From NCBI GenBank assembly GCA_900466605.1, contig UBMU01000002.1, positions 1 to 64,000 of the forward strand: DNA of 64,000 nucleotides, written 5' to 3'. The notes under the pieces were generated by a model. It saw only the letters and a list, made by a program, of their open reading frames with translations. It was not told the DNA's origin and ran no database searches. Position numbers and translations under genes: made by a program. Shown piece by piece: positions 38,579 to 48,670 of this stretch (positions are counted from its first letter, which is position 1; each line of letters begins with the position of its first letter). The stretch is from Hyphomicrobiales bacterium (GTDB lineage Bacteria > Pseudomonadota > Alphaproteobacteria > Rhizobiales > Rhizobiaceae).

Positions 38579-39930
38579 CATTTTGGGGGTGTACCGTTGT
38601 CAGCAAGAACGTCGCCGACGAGATAAAGAGAGCCGCCTATCAGGATGCGTGGCGGATGCGCCTGCTCAAACGCACCCTCCTTGATTGCCTCCAACGCGTC
38701 GCTGACAGTCGACATCGGCTCTGCGACAAGGCCCGCATCATAGGCAGCGTTTGCCAGGATGACGGGGTCAATCATTGCGTCGCTACCGCGGATCGGCACG
38801 CAGTAAACCTTTTCTGCCAATCCCTTGAAAGCCTTGAAATAGCCAACCGGATCCTTGGTGTTGATCATGCCAATGATAAGGAAGAGCGGCCGCGGCTGCT
38901 TTTCCTCGAAATTCGCCATGGCTTCAGCGATGACTTCGCCGGCACCAGGGTTATGGCCACCATCGACCCAGATTTCTGCTTTGGCCGGAGCACTGGCCAT
39001 GAGATGCCCGTCATTCAAGCGCTGAAGACGGCCCGGCCACTCTACCGTCTGAAGCGCCTTCTCCATCATCGTTTCGGTCACCGTAAAGCCGGCAGCTTTG
39101 ACGGCGCGGATCGCCGCGGCGGCATTGGCATACTGATGGCGGCCCGGAAGGCGCGGCAAAGGAAGATCAGCAAGGCCAAACTCGTCCTGATAGACCAGAC
39201 GCCCATATTCCTCGTGCGCCATGTAGTCTTGACCGAAGACGGCCGTCGGGCAGTTCAGCCGTTCGGCAGTCGACATCAGAACGTCGAGTGCCGCATCATA
39301 CTCTTGTTTGCCGATGACAACAGGGTGCCCGCGTTTCATTATACCGGCCTTCTCCGCCGCGATCAGCTCGACTCGATCGCCGAGATAAGGCTGATGGTCG
39401 AGCGAGATCGGCATGATGACCGAGACGGCGGGATCGGAAATGACGTTTGTTGCATCGAAACGGCCGCCGAGGCCAACCTCGATGATAGCAGCATCGGCGG
39501 GGTGCTCTGAAAATAGAATAAAGGTAACGGCCGTCAGGATCTCGAAAACAGTGATGCTCTGACCACCATTGGCGGCTGCAACACGTCGGACGGCCTCAGC
39601 GAAGACGGCATCATCAACCAACTGCCCGCGTCCACCGTTGACGCCGATCCTATAGCGTTCATGCCAGTTTACCAGGTGCGGGGAGGTGTGGACGTGGGCG
39701 CTGTAGCCGCCCGCCTCCAACAAGGCACGGCAAAAGGCTGTTACCGAGCCTTTGCCGTTGGTACCCGCCACGTGAATGACGGGCGGCAGCTTCTTCTGCG
39801 GATCGCCTAGAACGGAAAGCAGACGGGTAATGCGATCCAGAGACAGATCAAAGCCCTTGGGATGCAGTCCCAAGAGCTTATCGATTTCCTGCGCTGCTTC
39901 GCTCACTACGGCTTGGCCCCTTGGTATCAT
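38578..39930 (-). CDS. folC: Folylpolyglutamate/dihydrofolate synthase
   Basis: Mur-ligase-fold enzyme of 450 aa adding glutamate to dihydropteroate or folates. The P-loop is HVAGTNGKGSV, and the family segments EVGLGGRFDATN and DGGHNPGA are present. It is last in the trpF-trpB-trpA-accD-folC series, 21 bases after accD. An in-frame GTG at 39906 is another possible start. Confidence 0.95.
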   Translation of the reverse strand: MIPRGQAVVSEAAQEIDKLLGLHPKGFDLSLDRITRLLSVLGDPQKKLPPVIHVAGTNGKGSVTAFCRALLEAGGYSAHVHTSPHLVNWHERYRIGVNGGRGQLVDDAVFAEAVRRVAAANGGQSITVFEILTAVTFILFSEHPADAAIIEVGLGGRFDATNVISDPAVSVIMPISLDHQPYLGDRVELIAAEKAGIMKRGHPVVIGKQEYDAALDVLMSTAERLNCPTAVFGQDYMAHEEYGRLVYQDEFGLADLPLPRLPGRHQYANAAAAIRAVKAAGFTVTETMMEKALQTVEWPGRLQRLNDGHLMASAPAKAEIWVDGGHNPGAGEVIAEAMANFEEKQPRPLFLIIGMINTKDPVGYFKAFKGLAEKVYCVPIRGSDAMIDPVILANAAYDAGLVAEPMSTVSDALEAIKEGAFEQAHPPRILIGGSLYLVGDVLADNGTPPK

Positions 39931-39951
39931 CGCGTGACCCGCCCAGTTGGA

Positions 39952-40854
39952 TCAGGCGCTCGCGGCTATCGCGAGCGTCCCGCTTTCCTTGTTGAGGTTT
40001 GCTGCAGGCTTCTTGGTCAGGATTTTCAGGACACGCGCCAACGTATCCGGAATATCATGGCGCTTGACCACCATATCGACCATGCCATGCTCCAGCAGGT
40101 ATTCCGACGTCTGAAAGCCTTCCGGCAGTTTCTCACGGATCGTCTGCTCGATGACGCGCTTGCCGGCAAAGCAGATTTCCGCGCCGGGTTCGGCCAGATG
40201 CAGGTCTCCGAGCATCGCATAGGATGCCGTGACCCCGCCAGTGGTGGGGTTCGTCAGCACAACGATGTAGGGCTGTCCTGCTTCCTTCAGCATGTCGACG
40301 GCGACGGTCGTGCGCGGCAACTGCATGAGCGACAGAATGCCTTCTTGCATGCGCGCGCCGCCAGACGCCGGGAACATGACCAGCGGGCACTTCTCGGCGA
40401 TGGCGCGTTCGAATGCCTTGACGATTGCTTCACCGGCGGCAATGCCAAGCGAGCCGCCCATGAAGTTGAACTCATGAACAACGGCAACGAGCTTCAGACC
40501 GCGAACCTTTCCGACACCGGCAACGATCGTGTCTTCCTGATCAGTCTTGATGCGGCTGTCGCGAAGGCGATCCGTGTACTTCTTGGAATCGCGAAACTTC
40601 AGCGGATCCTGCGCGACCTTCGGCTGGACGAGCGCTTCATAGGCGCCGTCATCGAAAAGATCGGCAAGCCGTGCCTTCGCCGGCATCTTCATGTGATAGC
40701 CGGAAGCAGGGATGACCCACTTGTTGTCTTCCAGATCCTTATGAAAGACCATCTCGCCCGTTTCCGGGCACTTGATCCAGAGGTTCTCCGGCACTTCGCG
40801 GCGGCCCAGCATAGAATTGATGCGGGGGCGGACGTAGTTGGTGATCCAGTTCAA
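39952..40854 (-). CDS. accD: Acetyl-CoA carboxylase carboxyltransferase beta subunit
   Basis: Protein of 300 aa that with AccA transfers the carboxyl group from biotin to acetyl-CoA in fatty acid synthesis. The crotonase-like core is intact ([23 protein letters not shown]). The N-terminal zinc ribbon of the E. coli enzyme is degenerate: only Cys29 of four ligands is recognisable, the others being Thr, Ile and Ser. Gene order trpA-accD-folC is typical of rhizobia. Confidence 0.96.
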   Translation of the reverse strand: MNWITNYVRPRINSMLGRREVPENLWIKCPETGEMVFHKDLEDNKWVIPASGYHMKMPAKARLADLFDDGAYEALVQPKVAQDPLKFRDSKKYTDRLRDSRIKTDQEDTIVAGVGKVRGLKLVAVVHEFNFMGGSLGIAAGEAIVKAFERAIAEKCPLVMFPASGGARMQEGILSLMQLPRTTVAVDMLKEAGQPYIVVLTNPTTGGVTASYAMLGDLHLAEPGAEICFAGKRVIEQTIREKLPEGFQTSEYLLEHGMVDMVVKRHDIPDTLARVLKILTKKPAANLNKESGTLAIAASA

Positions 40855-40893
40855 GTCGAAAACTCCTGATTGACCCTTGCCAATGTGGGGAAA

Positions 40894-41733
40894 CTATTCG
40901 GCAGCAACAAGGCGCGCCGAACGTGTCCCCGTTGACAGTCCACGAACAAGTGTGGCGACGGCCTGGACGGTATCGGCGGTTGCCTTCCCGTCCTTGGTGA
41001 GGCTCGTTGCCACCTGATTGACGATTGCAGTCCCGACAACCACGCCATCCGCCGAGCTGCCGATAACCTTCGCATGGTCGGCAGTCTTGACGCCGAAGCC
41101 AACGCAGACGGGCAAATCGGTGTGCTGCTTGATGCGCTTGACCGCGCCCGATACGAGCGACGGGTCCGGCAGCGCCGAGCCTGTTATACCATTCATCGAG
41201 ACGTAATAGACGAAGCCCGACGTGTTCCGCAGAACGGTCGGCAGACGCTTTTCATCCGTCGTCGGAGTTGCCAGGCGAATGAAATTGATCCCCTTCTTGA
41301 GGGCGGGGACGCAGAGTTCGTCATCCATCTCCGGCGGAAGGTCAACGACGATGAGGCCGTCGATGCCGGCCGCCAGCGCGTCGTCGAGGAATGTCTCCAC
41401 GCCGTAAATGTAGATTGGGTTGTAGTAGCCCATCATCACGATCGGCGTTAAGTCGTCGGTCTTGCGGAAATCGGCGGCAAGCTGCAACGTCTTCTTCAGC
41501 GTCTGGCCGCCCTTCAGTGCGCGCTGGCCTGCCATCTGGATCGCCGGGCCATCGGCCATCGGATCGGAGAACGGCATGCCGAGTTCAATAACGTCCGAGC
41601 CCGCCTCTGGGAGCGCTTTCATGATGCCAAGCGAGGTTTCGTAGTCCGGATCCCCGCCCATGAAATACGTGACGAGTGCCGGCCGGCCTTCTGCCTTCAG
41701 ATCGGCGAAACGTTTATCCATACGTGCGGTCAT
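40894..41733 (-). CDS. trpA: Tryptophan synthase alpha subunit
   Basis: TIM-barrel subunit of 279 aa that releases indole from indole-3-glycerol phosphate. The catalytic Glu is in [15 protein letters not shown] and the catalytic Asp in LIVVDLPPE; the phosphate loop GFGVKTADH is present. It begins three bases after trpB. Met5 is an alternative start. Confidence 0.97.
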   Translation of the reverse strand: MTARMDKRFADLKAEGRPALVTYFMGGDPDYETSLGIMKALPEAGSDVIELGMPFSDPMADGPAIQMAGQRALKGGQTLKKTLQLAADFRKTDDLTPIVMMGYYNPIYIYGVETFLDDALAAGIDGLIVVDLPPEMDDELCVPALKKGINFIRLATPTTDEKRLPTVLRNTSGFVYYVSMNGITGSALPDPSLVSGAVKRIKQHTDLPVCVGFGVKTADHAKVIGSSADGVVVGTAIVNQVATSLTKDGKATADTVQAVATLVRGLSTGTRSARLVAAE

Positions 41734-41736
41734 GAC

Positions 41737-42957
41737 TTACTCACCCATTCCCAGAATCTTGCCGACAGTGAAGATGTCCTTGTCGCCGCGGCCGGAGAGG
41801 TTCATCAGGATGATCTCGTCCTTGCCCATCTTCGGGGCGCGCTTGATGACTTCGGCGAGTGCGTGCGATGGCTCCAGGGCCGGAATGATGCCTTCAAGGC
41901 GTGTGAGCGTCTGGAAGGCCTCGAGTGCCTCATGGTCCATGATCGGTACATATTCGACGCGGCCGATGTCATTCAGGTAGGAATGCTCGGGGCCGATGCC
42001 GGGATAGTCCAGACCAGCGGAGATCGAGTGGCCTTCCTTGATCTGGCCGTCGCCATCCTGCAGCAGGTAGGTACGGTTGCCATGCAGAACACCAGGCGAA
42101 CCTGCCGTGATCGAGGCACAGTGCTCGTCGCCATTGAGGCCCTTACCGCCGGCTTCGACGCCGACCATCTTGACGCCCTCGTCATCGAGGAATGGATGGA
42201 AAATGCCGATCGCGTTTGAACCGCCGCCGACGGCAGCGACGACGAGATCTGGCAGGCGGCCTTCTGCTTCCAGCATCTGCTCACGGGCTTCAGTGCCGAT
42301 GACCGCCTGGAAGTCCCGGACCATTTCCGGATAAGGATGCGGTCCGGCAGCCGTGCCGATCAGGTAGTATGTGTCGTCGACGTTGGTGACCCAGTCGCGC
42401 AGCGCTTCATTCATGGCATCCTTAAGGGTGCCATGGCCCGCAGTCACGGGCTTCACTTCAGCACCCAGCAGCTTCATGCGGAATACGTTCGGTGCTTGGC
42501 GCTCGACATCGGTTGCGCCCATGTAAACGACGCAGGGCAGGCCGAAACGGGCAGCAACGGTTGCCGATGCAACGCCATGCTGGCCAGCGCCGGTTTCAGC
42601 GATGATACGGGTCTTGCCCATGCGCTTGGCAAGCAGGATCTGGCCGATGCAATTGTTGATCTTGTGCGAACCGGTGTGGTTCAGCTCCTCGCGCTTGAAG
42701 TATATCTTCGCGCCACCGAGTTCAGCTGTCAGACGCTCGGCGAAGTAGAGCGGGCTCGGGCGGCCGATATAGTGGGTGCCGAGATGCTTCAGTTCAGCCT
42801 GAAATTCCGGATCGTTCTTCGCCTTGTTCCACTCGTCCTGCAGGTCGAGGATCAAAGGCATCAGCGTCTCGGCAACGAAACGGCCGCCGTAGATACCGAA
42901 ACGGCCATCTTCATCAGGCCCAGAGCGGAAGGAATTCGGTTTTGGCGTCTGGTTCAC
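41737..42957 (-). CDS. trpB: Tryptophan synthase beta subunit
   Basis: PLP enzyme of 406 aa joining indole and serine. The PLP lysine is in HTGSHKINN and the phosphate-binding GGGSNAIG loop is clear. The start is taken as the GTG at 42957 because GGGAG lies 6 bases upstream and the product [11 protein letters not shown] matches the usual N-terminus; an in-frame ATG at 42990 would overlap trpF. Confidence 0.97.
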   Translation of the reverse strand: MNQTPKPNSFRSGPDEDGRFGIYGGRFVAETLMPLILDLQDEWNKAKNDPEFQAELKHLGTHYIGRPSPLYFAERLTAELGGAKIYFKREELNHTGSHKINNCIGQILLAKRMGKTRIIAETGAGQHGVASATVAARFGLPCVVYMGATDVERQAPNVFRMKLLGAEVKPVTAGHGTLKDAMNEALRDWVTNVDDTYYLIGTAAGPHPYPEMVRDFQAVIGTEAREQMLEAEGRLPDLVVAAVGGGSNAIGIFHPFLDDEGVKMVGVEAGGKGLNGDEHCASITAGSPGVLHGNRTYLLQDGDGQIKEGHSISAGLDYPGIGPEHSYLNDIGRVEYVPIMDHEALEAFQTLTRLEGIIPALEPSHALAEVIKRAPKMGKDEIILMNLSGRGDKDIFTVGKILGMGE

Positions 42958-42959
42958 TC

Positions 42960-43628
42960 TCAACTCCCTGAGGCCGTTTCGGGCTGACACGCCCGCTCGA
43001 CCGCATCGAAAAACTCGTCGATCATTGCCACATTCTTGACGCCCGGTGCGCTTTCGACACCGGAGGATGCGTCGATCCCGGGCGCCTTGGTAATGGCGAG
43101 CGCCTCGGCAAGGTTAGCTTTGTTCAAGCCACCGGAAAGCATGTAATCCACATTGTCGTCAAGCCAGGTCAGCAGACTCCAATCGAAGGAAACTCCGTTG
43201 CCACCAGGCAACTCCGATCCTTTCGGAGGCTTGGCATCAAAGAGGAAGCGATCGGCGATGCCGATATAGGCCTCGACCCGCTTCAGATCGTCAGCCGTCC
43301 GCACGGAGAACGCCTTCATGACCGGCAGCCCATAGACCGCCTTTATGGTTAAAACGCGCTCCGGGCTTTCGTCGCCGTGTAACTGGAGAATATCGGGCTT
43401 TAACAGCGCCACAATCTCATCGAGATCGTCGTTGCTCGGATTGACGACGACAGCAACGATCTTCGCCTTGCCGCGAGCCGGCTCCGCAAGCTTGCCGGCA
43501 ATATCGGGCTCGACGTAGCGAGGGCTTTTCTCAAAGAAGATAAAGCCGATATGCGTGGCACCCCGCGCGAGTGCGCGATCGATCGCCTCAGGCGTCTTTA
43601 GTCCGCAGATTTTGATATCCGGTTTCAT
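42960..43628 (-). CDS. trpF: Phosphoribosylanthranilate isomerase
   Basis: TIM-barrel enzyme of 222 aa in tryptophan synthesis. The catalytic Cys is in [11 protein letters not shown] and the catalytic Asp in [11 protein letters not shown]; the phosphate loop LSGGLNKAN is intact. It opens the trpFBA-accD-folC operon. ATG 43628 is preferred over an in-frame ATG at 43673, which would add a stretch not seen in the family. Confidence 0.96.
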   Translation of the reverse strand: MKPDIKICGLKTPEAIDRALARGATHIGFIFFEKSPRYVEPDIAGKLAEPARGKAKIVAVVVNPSNDDLDEIVALLKPDILQLHGDESPERVLTIKAVYGLPVMKAFSVRTADDLKRVEAYIGIADRFLFDAKPPKGSELPGGNGVSFDWSLLTWLDDNVDYMLSGGLNKANLAEALAITKAPGIDASSGVESAPGVKNVAMIDEFFDAVERACQPETASGS

Positions 43629-43702
43629 GGCAGCGAAGTGACACGAAAAGCTGTTGGAGTCGAGCCAAATCACGACAAAAGCTGATTTTTGCGAGGCGTC
43701 GC

Positions 43703-44464
43703 TTAGTCGAAATCAATGGCGTGCAGCTGGCTGCCGTGCCGCTTCAGCCAGGCCTTCGCCTCTTCCATGTGGGGGCAAAGCCTCTTGCAGAGCGCCCAGA
43801 AGCGTGGTCCGTGGTTCATCTCTTTGAGATGAGCGACCTCATGGGCCGCAAGGTAGTCGATTACCAAGGGCGGCGCCATGACGATACGCCAGGAAAAGCT
43901 CAGGTTACCTTCGGACGAGCAGGAACCCCATCGACTACGGGTGTCCTTCATGGCGATCGACCTGATCGGCGCGCTGATCGAGCGGGCGTGCAAGGTTGCT
44001 AGCCTTTCGAGATCGGCCCGCCCTTCCTTCTTTAGGAACGTCGCGACGCGCCGCCCCAGATGCTCGGGCATGCCACTGACCCTGAGCACCGGTTTGCCAT
44101 CGACAATAACGGCTTCGGTCAGGCCACGAAGGCTGCCGGTATGGTGAATGCGATGGGACAAACCACGAAAGAGAATAGTGCCACCATCTTGCAGGCGGCC
44201 GTCGGTAGAGAATTTGGCAAGTTTCGTCAGCAGCCAGCCCTGATGGCGGTCGAGGAAGGCATTTACTTCCCGTTGCGCCAATCCGCTCGGGATCGTCATC
44301 TTCAACCCCCGGCCGCCTGGCTCAATCCGCAATGTGATACGGGTTGCTCGTTCGTGCTGCTTGATCGTCAGCGGCATCAACCGCCCAGCTACATCAAGCG
44401 TTCGGGTCTCGGGCGGAGCCGGCTTTCGAATACTACGGCGTGACTTTGCGAGGAGCGGGAACAT
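43703..44464 (-). CDS. YgjP-like (SprT-type) metallopeptidase domain protein
   Basis: Protein of 253 aa of the YgjP/DUF45 family. The zinc-binding motif is AAHEVAHLKEMNH, an HExxH with a downstream His, and DTRSRWGSCS is the conserved preceding segment. There is no signal peptide, so it should be cytoplasmic. Substrate unknown. It lies 74 bases upstream of trpF on the same strand, possibly separately transcribed. Confidence 0.9.
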   Translation of the reverse strand: MFPLLAKSRRSIRKPAPPETRTLDVAGRLMPLTIKQHERATRITLRIEPGGRGLKMTIPSGLAQREVNAFLDRHQGWLLTKLAKFSTDGRLQDGGTILFRGLSHRIHHTGSLRGLTEAVIVDGKPVLRVSGMPEHLGRRVATFLKKEGRADLERLATLHARSISAPIRSIAMKDTRSRWGSCSSEGNLSFSWRIVMAPPLVIDYLAAHEVAHLKEMNHGPRFWALCKRLCPHMEEAKAWLKRHGSQLHAIDFD

Positions 44465-44500
44465 GAGTATTTTCTATATGATTCGAGGGAATTCTTTGCA

Positions 44501-44527
44501 AAGAAAAGCCGGCATCGATGATGCCGG
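44501..44527 (-). terminator. Terminator of the DUF2852 gene
   Basis: An 8-bp stem CCGGCATC/GATGCCGG (44509-44516 with 44520-44527), loop of three bases, followed on the minus strand by CTTTTCTTT. It lies about 30 bases after the DUF2852 stop. Confidence 0.8.
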
Positions 44528-44558
44528 TCCTAGTTTTCAGTGCTGAACGATGGTGGAA

Positions 44559-44993
44559 TTACGGAGTTTGGTATTCTGCTACCGGACCATTGTCGTCCCG
44601 CTTGGCGTTCTTGCGATCGCGCATGAAGCGGTCGAACTCATCCTGATCCTTGGCGCGGCGCAGTTCGCGTACGTAGGAATCGAATTCCTCGCGCATTTCA
44701 TCAAGCTTGCGGCGCTCTTCTTCCAGTCGGTCGAGCTCGGCCTTGCGCCAGTCATCGAAGGCAACATTGCCTGTCGAGAAATGTGGGCGATAGCGGCCAT
44801 GCGAACGTCGGCAGCCGGCGAAGAATCCATCGGCGGCGTTGTTGGCGTCGCGCTTGAAGCCGCACAGACGCTCCCCGAAGATAATGTAGGCAAGCATGGC
44901 GAGACCCAGAGGCCAGAAAACCACGAAGCCGAGGATCATCAGGGCAATGGTAGCCGGAGTCCAATCCGGGCGAAGCAATGCTGACTGGTTCAT
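44559..44993 (-). CDS. DUF2852 membrane protein
   Basis: Protein of 144 aa with one strong N-terminal membrane helix (about residues 14-38, ATIALMILGFVVFWPLGLAM) and a charged C-terminal half predicted to be a coiled coil (EEERRKLDEMREEFDSYVRE). This is the DUF2852 pattern found in rhizobia; function unknown. ATG 44993 has AGGA about 9 bases upstream; an in-frame ATG at 45011 is possible. Confidence 0.85.
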   Translation of the reverse strand: MNQSALLRPDWTPATIALMILGFVVFWPLGLAMLAYIIFGERLCGFKRDANNAADGFFAGCRRSHGRYRPHFSTGNVAFDDWRKAELDRLEEERRKLDEMREEFDSYVRELRRAKDQDEFDRFMRDRKNAKRDDNGPVAEYQTP

Positions 44994-45138
44994 CGTGCGG
45001 TGTCCTCGCATTTTCCGCGCCCGACGAGATGCCGAACGCTGGAATCGATGTGGTTACAGCCCCTGCCAGCTTCAAGGCGCTTCGGGCCCAAATCCGACAA
45101 CACTTTGAAATGAAATCACTAATTCAGACAAATCTAAA

Positions 45139-46428
45139 TCAGTTGGATTTTCCGCCCTTGATAACCCTCTTCACCACGGGCTTTCCCGTGCGCGCATGTT
45201 CTCTCACGAAGTTAACGATGCGCGGCGCAATCTCACGACGGAAGCGAGAGCCATTGAAGACGCCGTAGTGGCCAACGTCGGGCTGCAGGTAGTGCATGCG
45301 CATGTTCTCGGGAATATTGACACAAATTGTCTGCGCGGCCTTTGTTTGACCGACGCCGGAGATATCGTCGTTCTCCCCTTCCACGGTGAGGAGTGCCACA
45401 TTGCGGATGGCGGCGGGGTCGACAAGCTTGCCGCGGTGGAGCAACTCGCCCTTCGGCAAGGCGTGCTTGATGAAGACCTGATCGACCGTCTGAAGATAGA
45501 ATTCCGCCGTCAAATCCATGACCGCGAGATATTCGTCGTAGAAGTCGCGGTGCTTCTCCGCCGGCTCGCCGTCGTTCTTCACCAGATGCATGAAGAATTC
45601 CTTGTGAGCGATCACGTGCCGATCGAGGTTCATCGACATGAAGCCGGACAACTGCAGGAAGCCCGGATAAACCGGGCGCATGAAGCCTGGCTGCGGCCAC
45701 GGCACATTCATTACCACATTGTCGGCAAACCACTCCAGCGGCCGTTCCTTGGCGAGCTGGTTGACGGCTGTCGGGTTGATGCGCGTGTCGATGGGCCCAC
45801 CCATCAGCGTCATCGAAGAGGGCGAGAACGGATCGTTTTCCGCCTCCATCACAGCCGCCGCTGCCAGGACCGGTACCGAGGGCTGACAAACAGCAATCAC
45901 ATGCGTATCCGGTCCGAGGAAGCGCAGCATCTCGATGACATAATCAACGTAATCGTCGAAATCGAAGGTGCCTTCCGTCATCGGCACCATGCGGGCATCG
46001 ATCCAGTCGGTGATATAGATGTCGGCGCTTGGCAGGAGCGCTTCGACCGTGCCGCGCAGCAGCGTCGCATAGTGGCCGGACATCGGCGCAACGATGAGGA
46101 TGCGCGGGTCGGGCGTATGAGCGCTCGGGACATTGCGCGCGAAATGCAGCAAATTGCAGAAGGCGCGCGACCAGACGATCTCTTCCCGCACAGCAATCTT
46201 TCGGTCACCGATGACGGTGTCGTTCAGATCAAACGACGGCTTGCCGTAACGGCGGGTCGTACGCTCGAACATTTCGAGACTCGCCGCCATCGTGCGCCCC
46301 CAGGGCGTTTGCGAAATCGGATTGAGCGGATTGGCATAGACCATACGCATGATATCGGCAAAAGCGCGATACGGAGCCATTGCAGCATGGTTCAATTCAT
46401 AAAGTTGGTAAAACACGAGATGCGCCAC
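45139..46428 (-). CDS. phaZ: Intracellular polyhydroxybutyrate depolymerase
   Basis: Alpha/beta-hydrolase of 429 aa of the intracellular type that mobilises native PHB granules. There is no signal peptide, as expected. The nucleophile position carries Cys181 in AVCQPSVP instead of the Ser of ordinary lipase boxes, as in the Cupriavidus PhaZ1 group. The C-terminal half contains conserved His in DVGHYGVFNG. Carbon released feeds the TCA and glyoxylate cycles. Confidence 0.94.
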   Translation of the reverse strand: MAHLVFYQLYELNHAAMAPYRAFADIMRMVYANPLNPISQTPWGRTMAASLEMFERTTRRYGKPSFDLNDTVIGDRKIAVREEIVWSRAFCNLLHFARNVPSAHTPDPRILIVAPMSGHYATLLRGTVEALLPSADIYITDWIDARMVPMTEGTFDFDDYVDYVIEMLRFLGPDTHVIAVCQPSVPVLAAAAVMEAENDPFSPSSMTLMGGPIDTRINPTAVNQLAKERPLEWFADNVVMNVPWPQPGFMRPVYPGFLQLSGFMSMNLDRHVIAHKEFFMHLVKNDGEPAEKHRDFYDEYLAVMDLTAEFYLQTVDQVFIKHALPKGELLHRGKLVDPAAIRNVALLTVEGENDDISGVGQTKAAQTICVNIPENMRMHYLQPDVGHYGVFNGSRFRREIAPRIVNFVREHARTGKPVVKRVIKGGKSN

Positions 46429-46518
46429 CTTTCTCTAGTCTGGAAGACGACGCCGATTGAAAGGCATCGGACTCTTTCCAACGACGTGCTGGCACCTCAA
46501 CGCAGATTAACAGGTTTT

Positions 46519-46533
46519 TGTTGCACAGCAACA
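46519..46533. promoter_or_regulatory. Candidate PhaR/AniA site upstream of phaZ
   Basis: A perfect inverted repeat TGTTGC-ACA-GCAACA about 91 bases before the phaZ start. It contains TGC-N3-GCA, the core reported for PhaR, the PHB-granule-associated repressor. The link is an inference from motif and context. Confidence 0.4.
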
Positions 46534-46551
46534 TTGCTATCCGCACCGCAA

Positions 46552-46582
46552 AAAGAAATGCCGAGGAATTTACCCCGGCATT
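46552..46582 (-). terminator. Terminator of the FAH-family gene
   Basis: Stem AATGCCG/CGGCATT (46557-46563 with 46576-46582) followed on the minus strand by TCTTTTTGCGG, about 40 bases after the stop. A second palindrome, GGCCGATC-AGC-GATCGGCC (46617-46635), overlaps the stop codon itself. Confidence 0.75.
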
Positions 46583-46622
46583 CATCGTGCGCGCCAAAGC
46601 TTAACGTTCGAGAAATGGCCGA

Positions 46623-47465
46623 TCAGCGATCGGCCAGAAAGGTCTGCTTCTGTGTACCCAAGCCTTCGATACCAAGCTCGACGACGTCACCGGCCTTGAG
46701 AAAGCGCGGCGGCTTCATGCCCATGCCGACTCCCGGAGGAGTGCCAGTCGAGATCACATCGCCCGGATGGAGCGACATAAACTGGCTGAGATAGGAAACG
46801 ACGTGAGCGACGCCGTAGACCATCGTCTTCGACGAACCATTTTGCATGGTTTCACCGTTGACCTTTAGCCACATGCCAAGATTTTGCGGATCGGCGATCT
46901 CGTCCTTCGTGACCAGCCAAGGTCCGATCGGACCGAACGTGTCGCATGACTTGCCCTTCGTCCATTGGCCCGCACGCTCTGTCTGGAAGGCGCGCTCCGA
47001 GACGTCGTGGGAGACACAGTAGCCGGCAACATAGTCAAGCGCGTCAGCTTCGCTGACATACTTTGCTGTCTTTCCGATGACGACGCCGAGTTCCACTTCC
47101 CAATCGGTCTTTTCGGAACCGCGAGGGATCAACACATTGTCGTTGGGACCCACGATTGCCGAGGTTGCCTTCATGAAGATGACCGGCTCCGGCGGAACCG
47201 TGGCACCGGTTTCAGCAGCGTGGTCGGAGAAATTCAGGCCGATGCAGATAAATTTCCCGGTGCCGGCGACGCAGGCGCCAATGCGACCCGGCGCAAGTTC
47301 CGGCAGGCTCTTGGGATCGATGGCCCCGATCTTCGATAAGCCTTCCGGCGAGATCGCGCTACCGCCGATATCCGAGACATGCGCCGACAGATCGCGAATC
47401 TTGCCATCGGAATCGAGCATGGCTGGCTTCTCGCGACCTGCCTCCCCAACACGCATAAGCTTCAT
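46623..47465 (-). CDS. Fumarylacetoacetate hydrolase family protein
   Basis: Protein of 280 aa. The FAH core is clear: CIGLNFSDHA, the metal-binding WEVELGVVIG, and the C-terminal STGTPPGVGMGM. Such proteins are often annotated as ureidoglycolate lyase or as 2-hydroxyhepta-2,4-diene-1,7-dioate isomerase; the sequence alone does not decide the substrate. It has an unusually strong ribosome binding site, AGGAGGAAATGTC before the ATG. Confidence 0.88.
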   Translation of the reverse strand: MKLMRVGEAGREKPAMLDSDGKIRDLSAHVSDIGGSAISPEGLSKIGAIDPKSLPELAPGRIGACVAGTGKFICIGLNFSDHAAETGATVPPEPVIFMKATSAIVGPNDNVLIPRGSEKTDWEVELGVVIGKTAKYVSEADALDYVAGYCVSHDVSERAFQTERAGQWTKGKSCDTFGPIGPWLVTKDEIADPQNLGMWLKVNGETMQNGSSKTMVYGVAHVVSYLSQFMSLHPGDVISTGTPPGVGMGMKPPRFLKAGDVVELGIEGLGTQKQTFLADR

Positions 47466-47559
47466 GACATTTCCTCCTCAGCGAGACAGACGTTTGATCA
47501 CCTATGAACGAGATATTCACCGGTGTCATTATGGCTTTTTGCCGAAGCGGTACGCTGGT

Positions 47560-48513
47560 TCAGAAAATTTCCGCCATATCGGGACCCGCCGGCACGATCC
47601 GCGTCGGGTTTAGGCTTTCGATCGAGTAGTAACCGCGTTTGATATGATCGAAATTGACCGTTTCCGCGACACCAGGCCAGTCGAGCATCCGTCGGCAGAA
47701 GCGGCGAAGATTGGCGTAGTCGGAAAGACGCCTAAAATTGCATTTGAACAGACCGTGATAGGCGCTATCGAAGCGCACGAGCGTCACAAATAGACGAATG
47801 TCACCTTCGGTCGGGTGGTCCGCGAACAGGAAGGGCCGATCGCCAAGCTCTCTATTCACCCAATCGAGGCACTCAAACACGCCGGCGAAAGCTTCCTCAT
47901 ACGCAAGCTGCGTGGTGGCAAAGCCGGCGCGATAGACGCCATTGTTGAGGCTCGGATAGATCCGCTCGTTGAAGGCATCGATGTCAGCACGGCGAGCGGT
48001 CGGATAGAGGTCGATCGAATGGCGAGCGAGATCGCCGAAACCGTCGTTCATCATCCGCAGGATGTCAGCCGACTCGTTGTTGACGATCGTCTGCAGTCGC
48101 TTGTCCCAGAGCACGGGCACGGTCGCGCGACCAGTGAAGTCGGGAGCAGCGCTGGTATAGATCTCGTGCATATAGGTCGCGCCCCGGACATGATCCTTCG
48201 TGGCGCCTGGATAATCGCCGAACCGCCAGCCCTGCTTTGTCAATTCCGGCTCGACCACCGAAATCGAGAGCGCTGCCTCCAGCCCTTTGAGCTTTCTGCC
48301 GATCAGCGTCCGCGATGCCCAGGGGCAGATGTAGGCTACATAGAGATGATAGCGCCCCTCCTCAGCCTTGAAGCCGGCTTCTCCCGTCGGGCCTGCAGCG
48401 CCGTCCGGTGTAACCCAGCTGCGGAAACTCGACGTCTGACGGACAAAGCCGCCTTTCTCGTCTTTCGCCTGTACTGGCTGCCAATCTTCCGTCCACTTAC
48501 CGTTTACGAGCAA
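47560..48513 (-). CDS. Glutathionyl-hydroquinone reductase (ECM4/YqjG type)
   Basis: Xi-class glutathione transferase of 317 aa. The catalytic Cys lies in YICPWASRT, the CPWA motif of this class, and a helical C-terminal GST domain follows. These enzymes reduce glutathionyl-hydroquinones. Divergent from the DUF2218 gene; 94 bases separate it from the FAH-family gene downstream. Confidence 0.93.
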   Translation of the reverse strand: MLVNGKWTEDWQPVQAKDEKGGFVRQTSSFRSWVTPDGAAGPTGEAGFKAEEGRYHLYVAYICPWASRTLIGRKLKGLEAALSISVVEPELTKQGWRFGDYPGATKDHVRGATYMHEIYTSAAPDFTGRATVPVLWDKRLQTIVNNESADILRMMNDGFGDLARHSIDLYPTARRADIDAFNERIYPSLNNGVYRAGFATTQLAYEEAFAGVFECLDWVNRELGDRPFLFADHPTEGDIRLFVTLVRFDSAYHGLFKCNFRRLSDYANLRRFCRRMLDWPGVAETVNFDHIKRGYYSIESLNPTRIVPAGPDMAEIF

Positions 48514-48670
48514 GGCGCTTCCCCTGATTGATGAATTTGCCAGAACTTAGCGTGCCTTTGCGCGCGTGGGAGGTTACTATTGTTGAAACAGTCTGTGCAC
48601 CGTCCTGCGCGGTGAAGGTTGCTTGCCAAGCCTATCGGAGGAGGCCTAAGACAGGCGAGAGGAGTTCGGT

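Noticed and set aside
43629..43702. Trp attenuator or leader peptide before trpF
   Set aside because: No run of Trp codons or competing hairpins in this 74-base gap.
45196..46794. 532-aa open frame on the plus strand
   Set aside because: It is antisense to phaZ and the FAH-family gene and has no recognisable domain.
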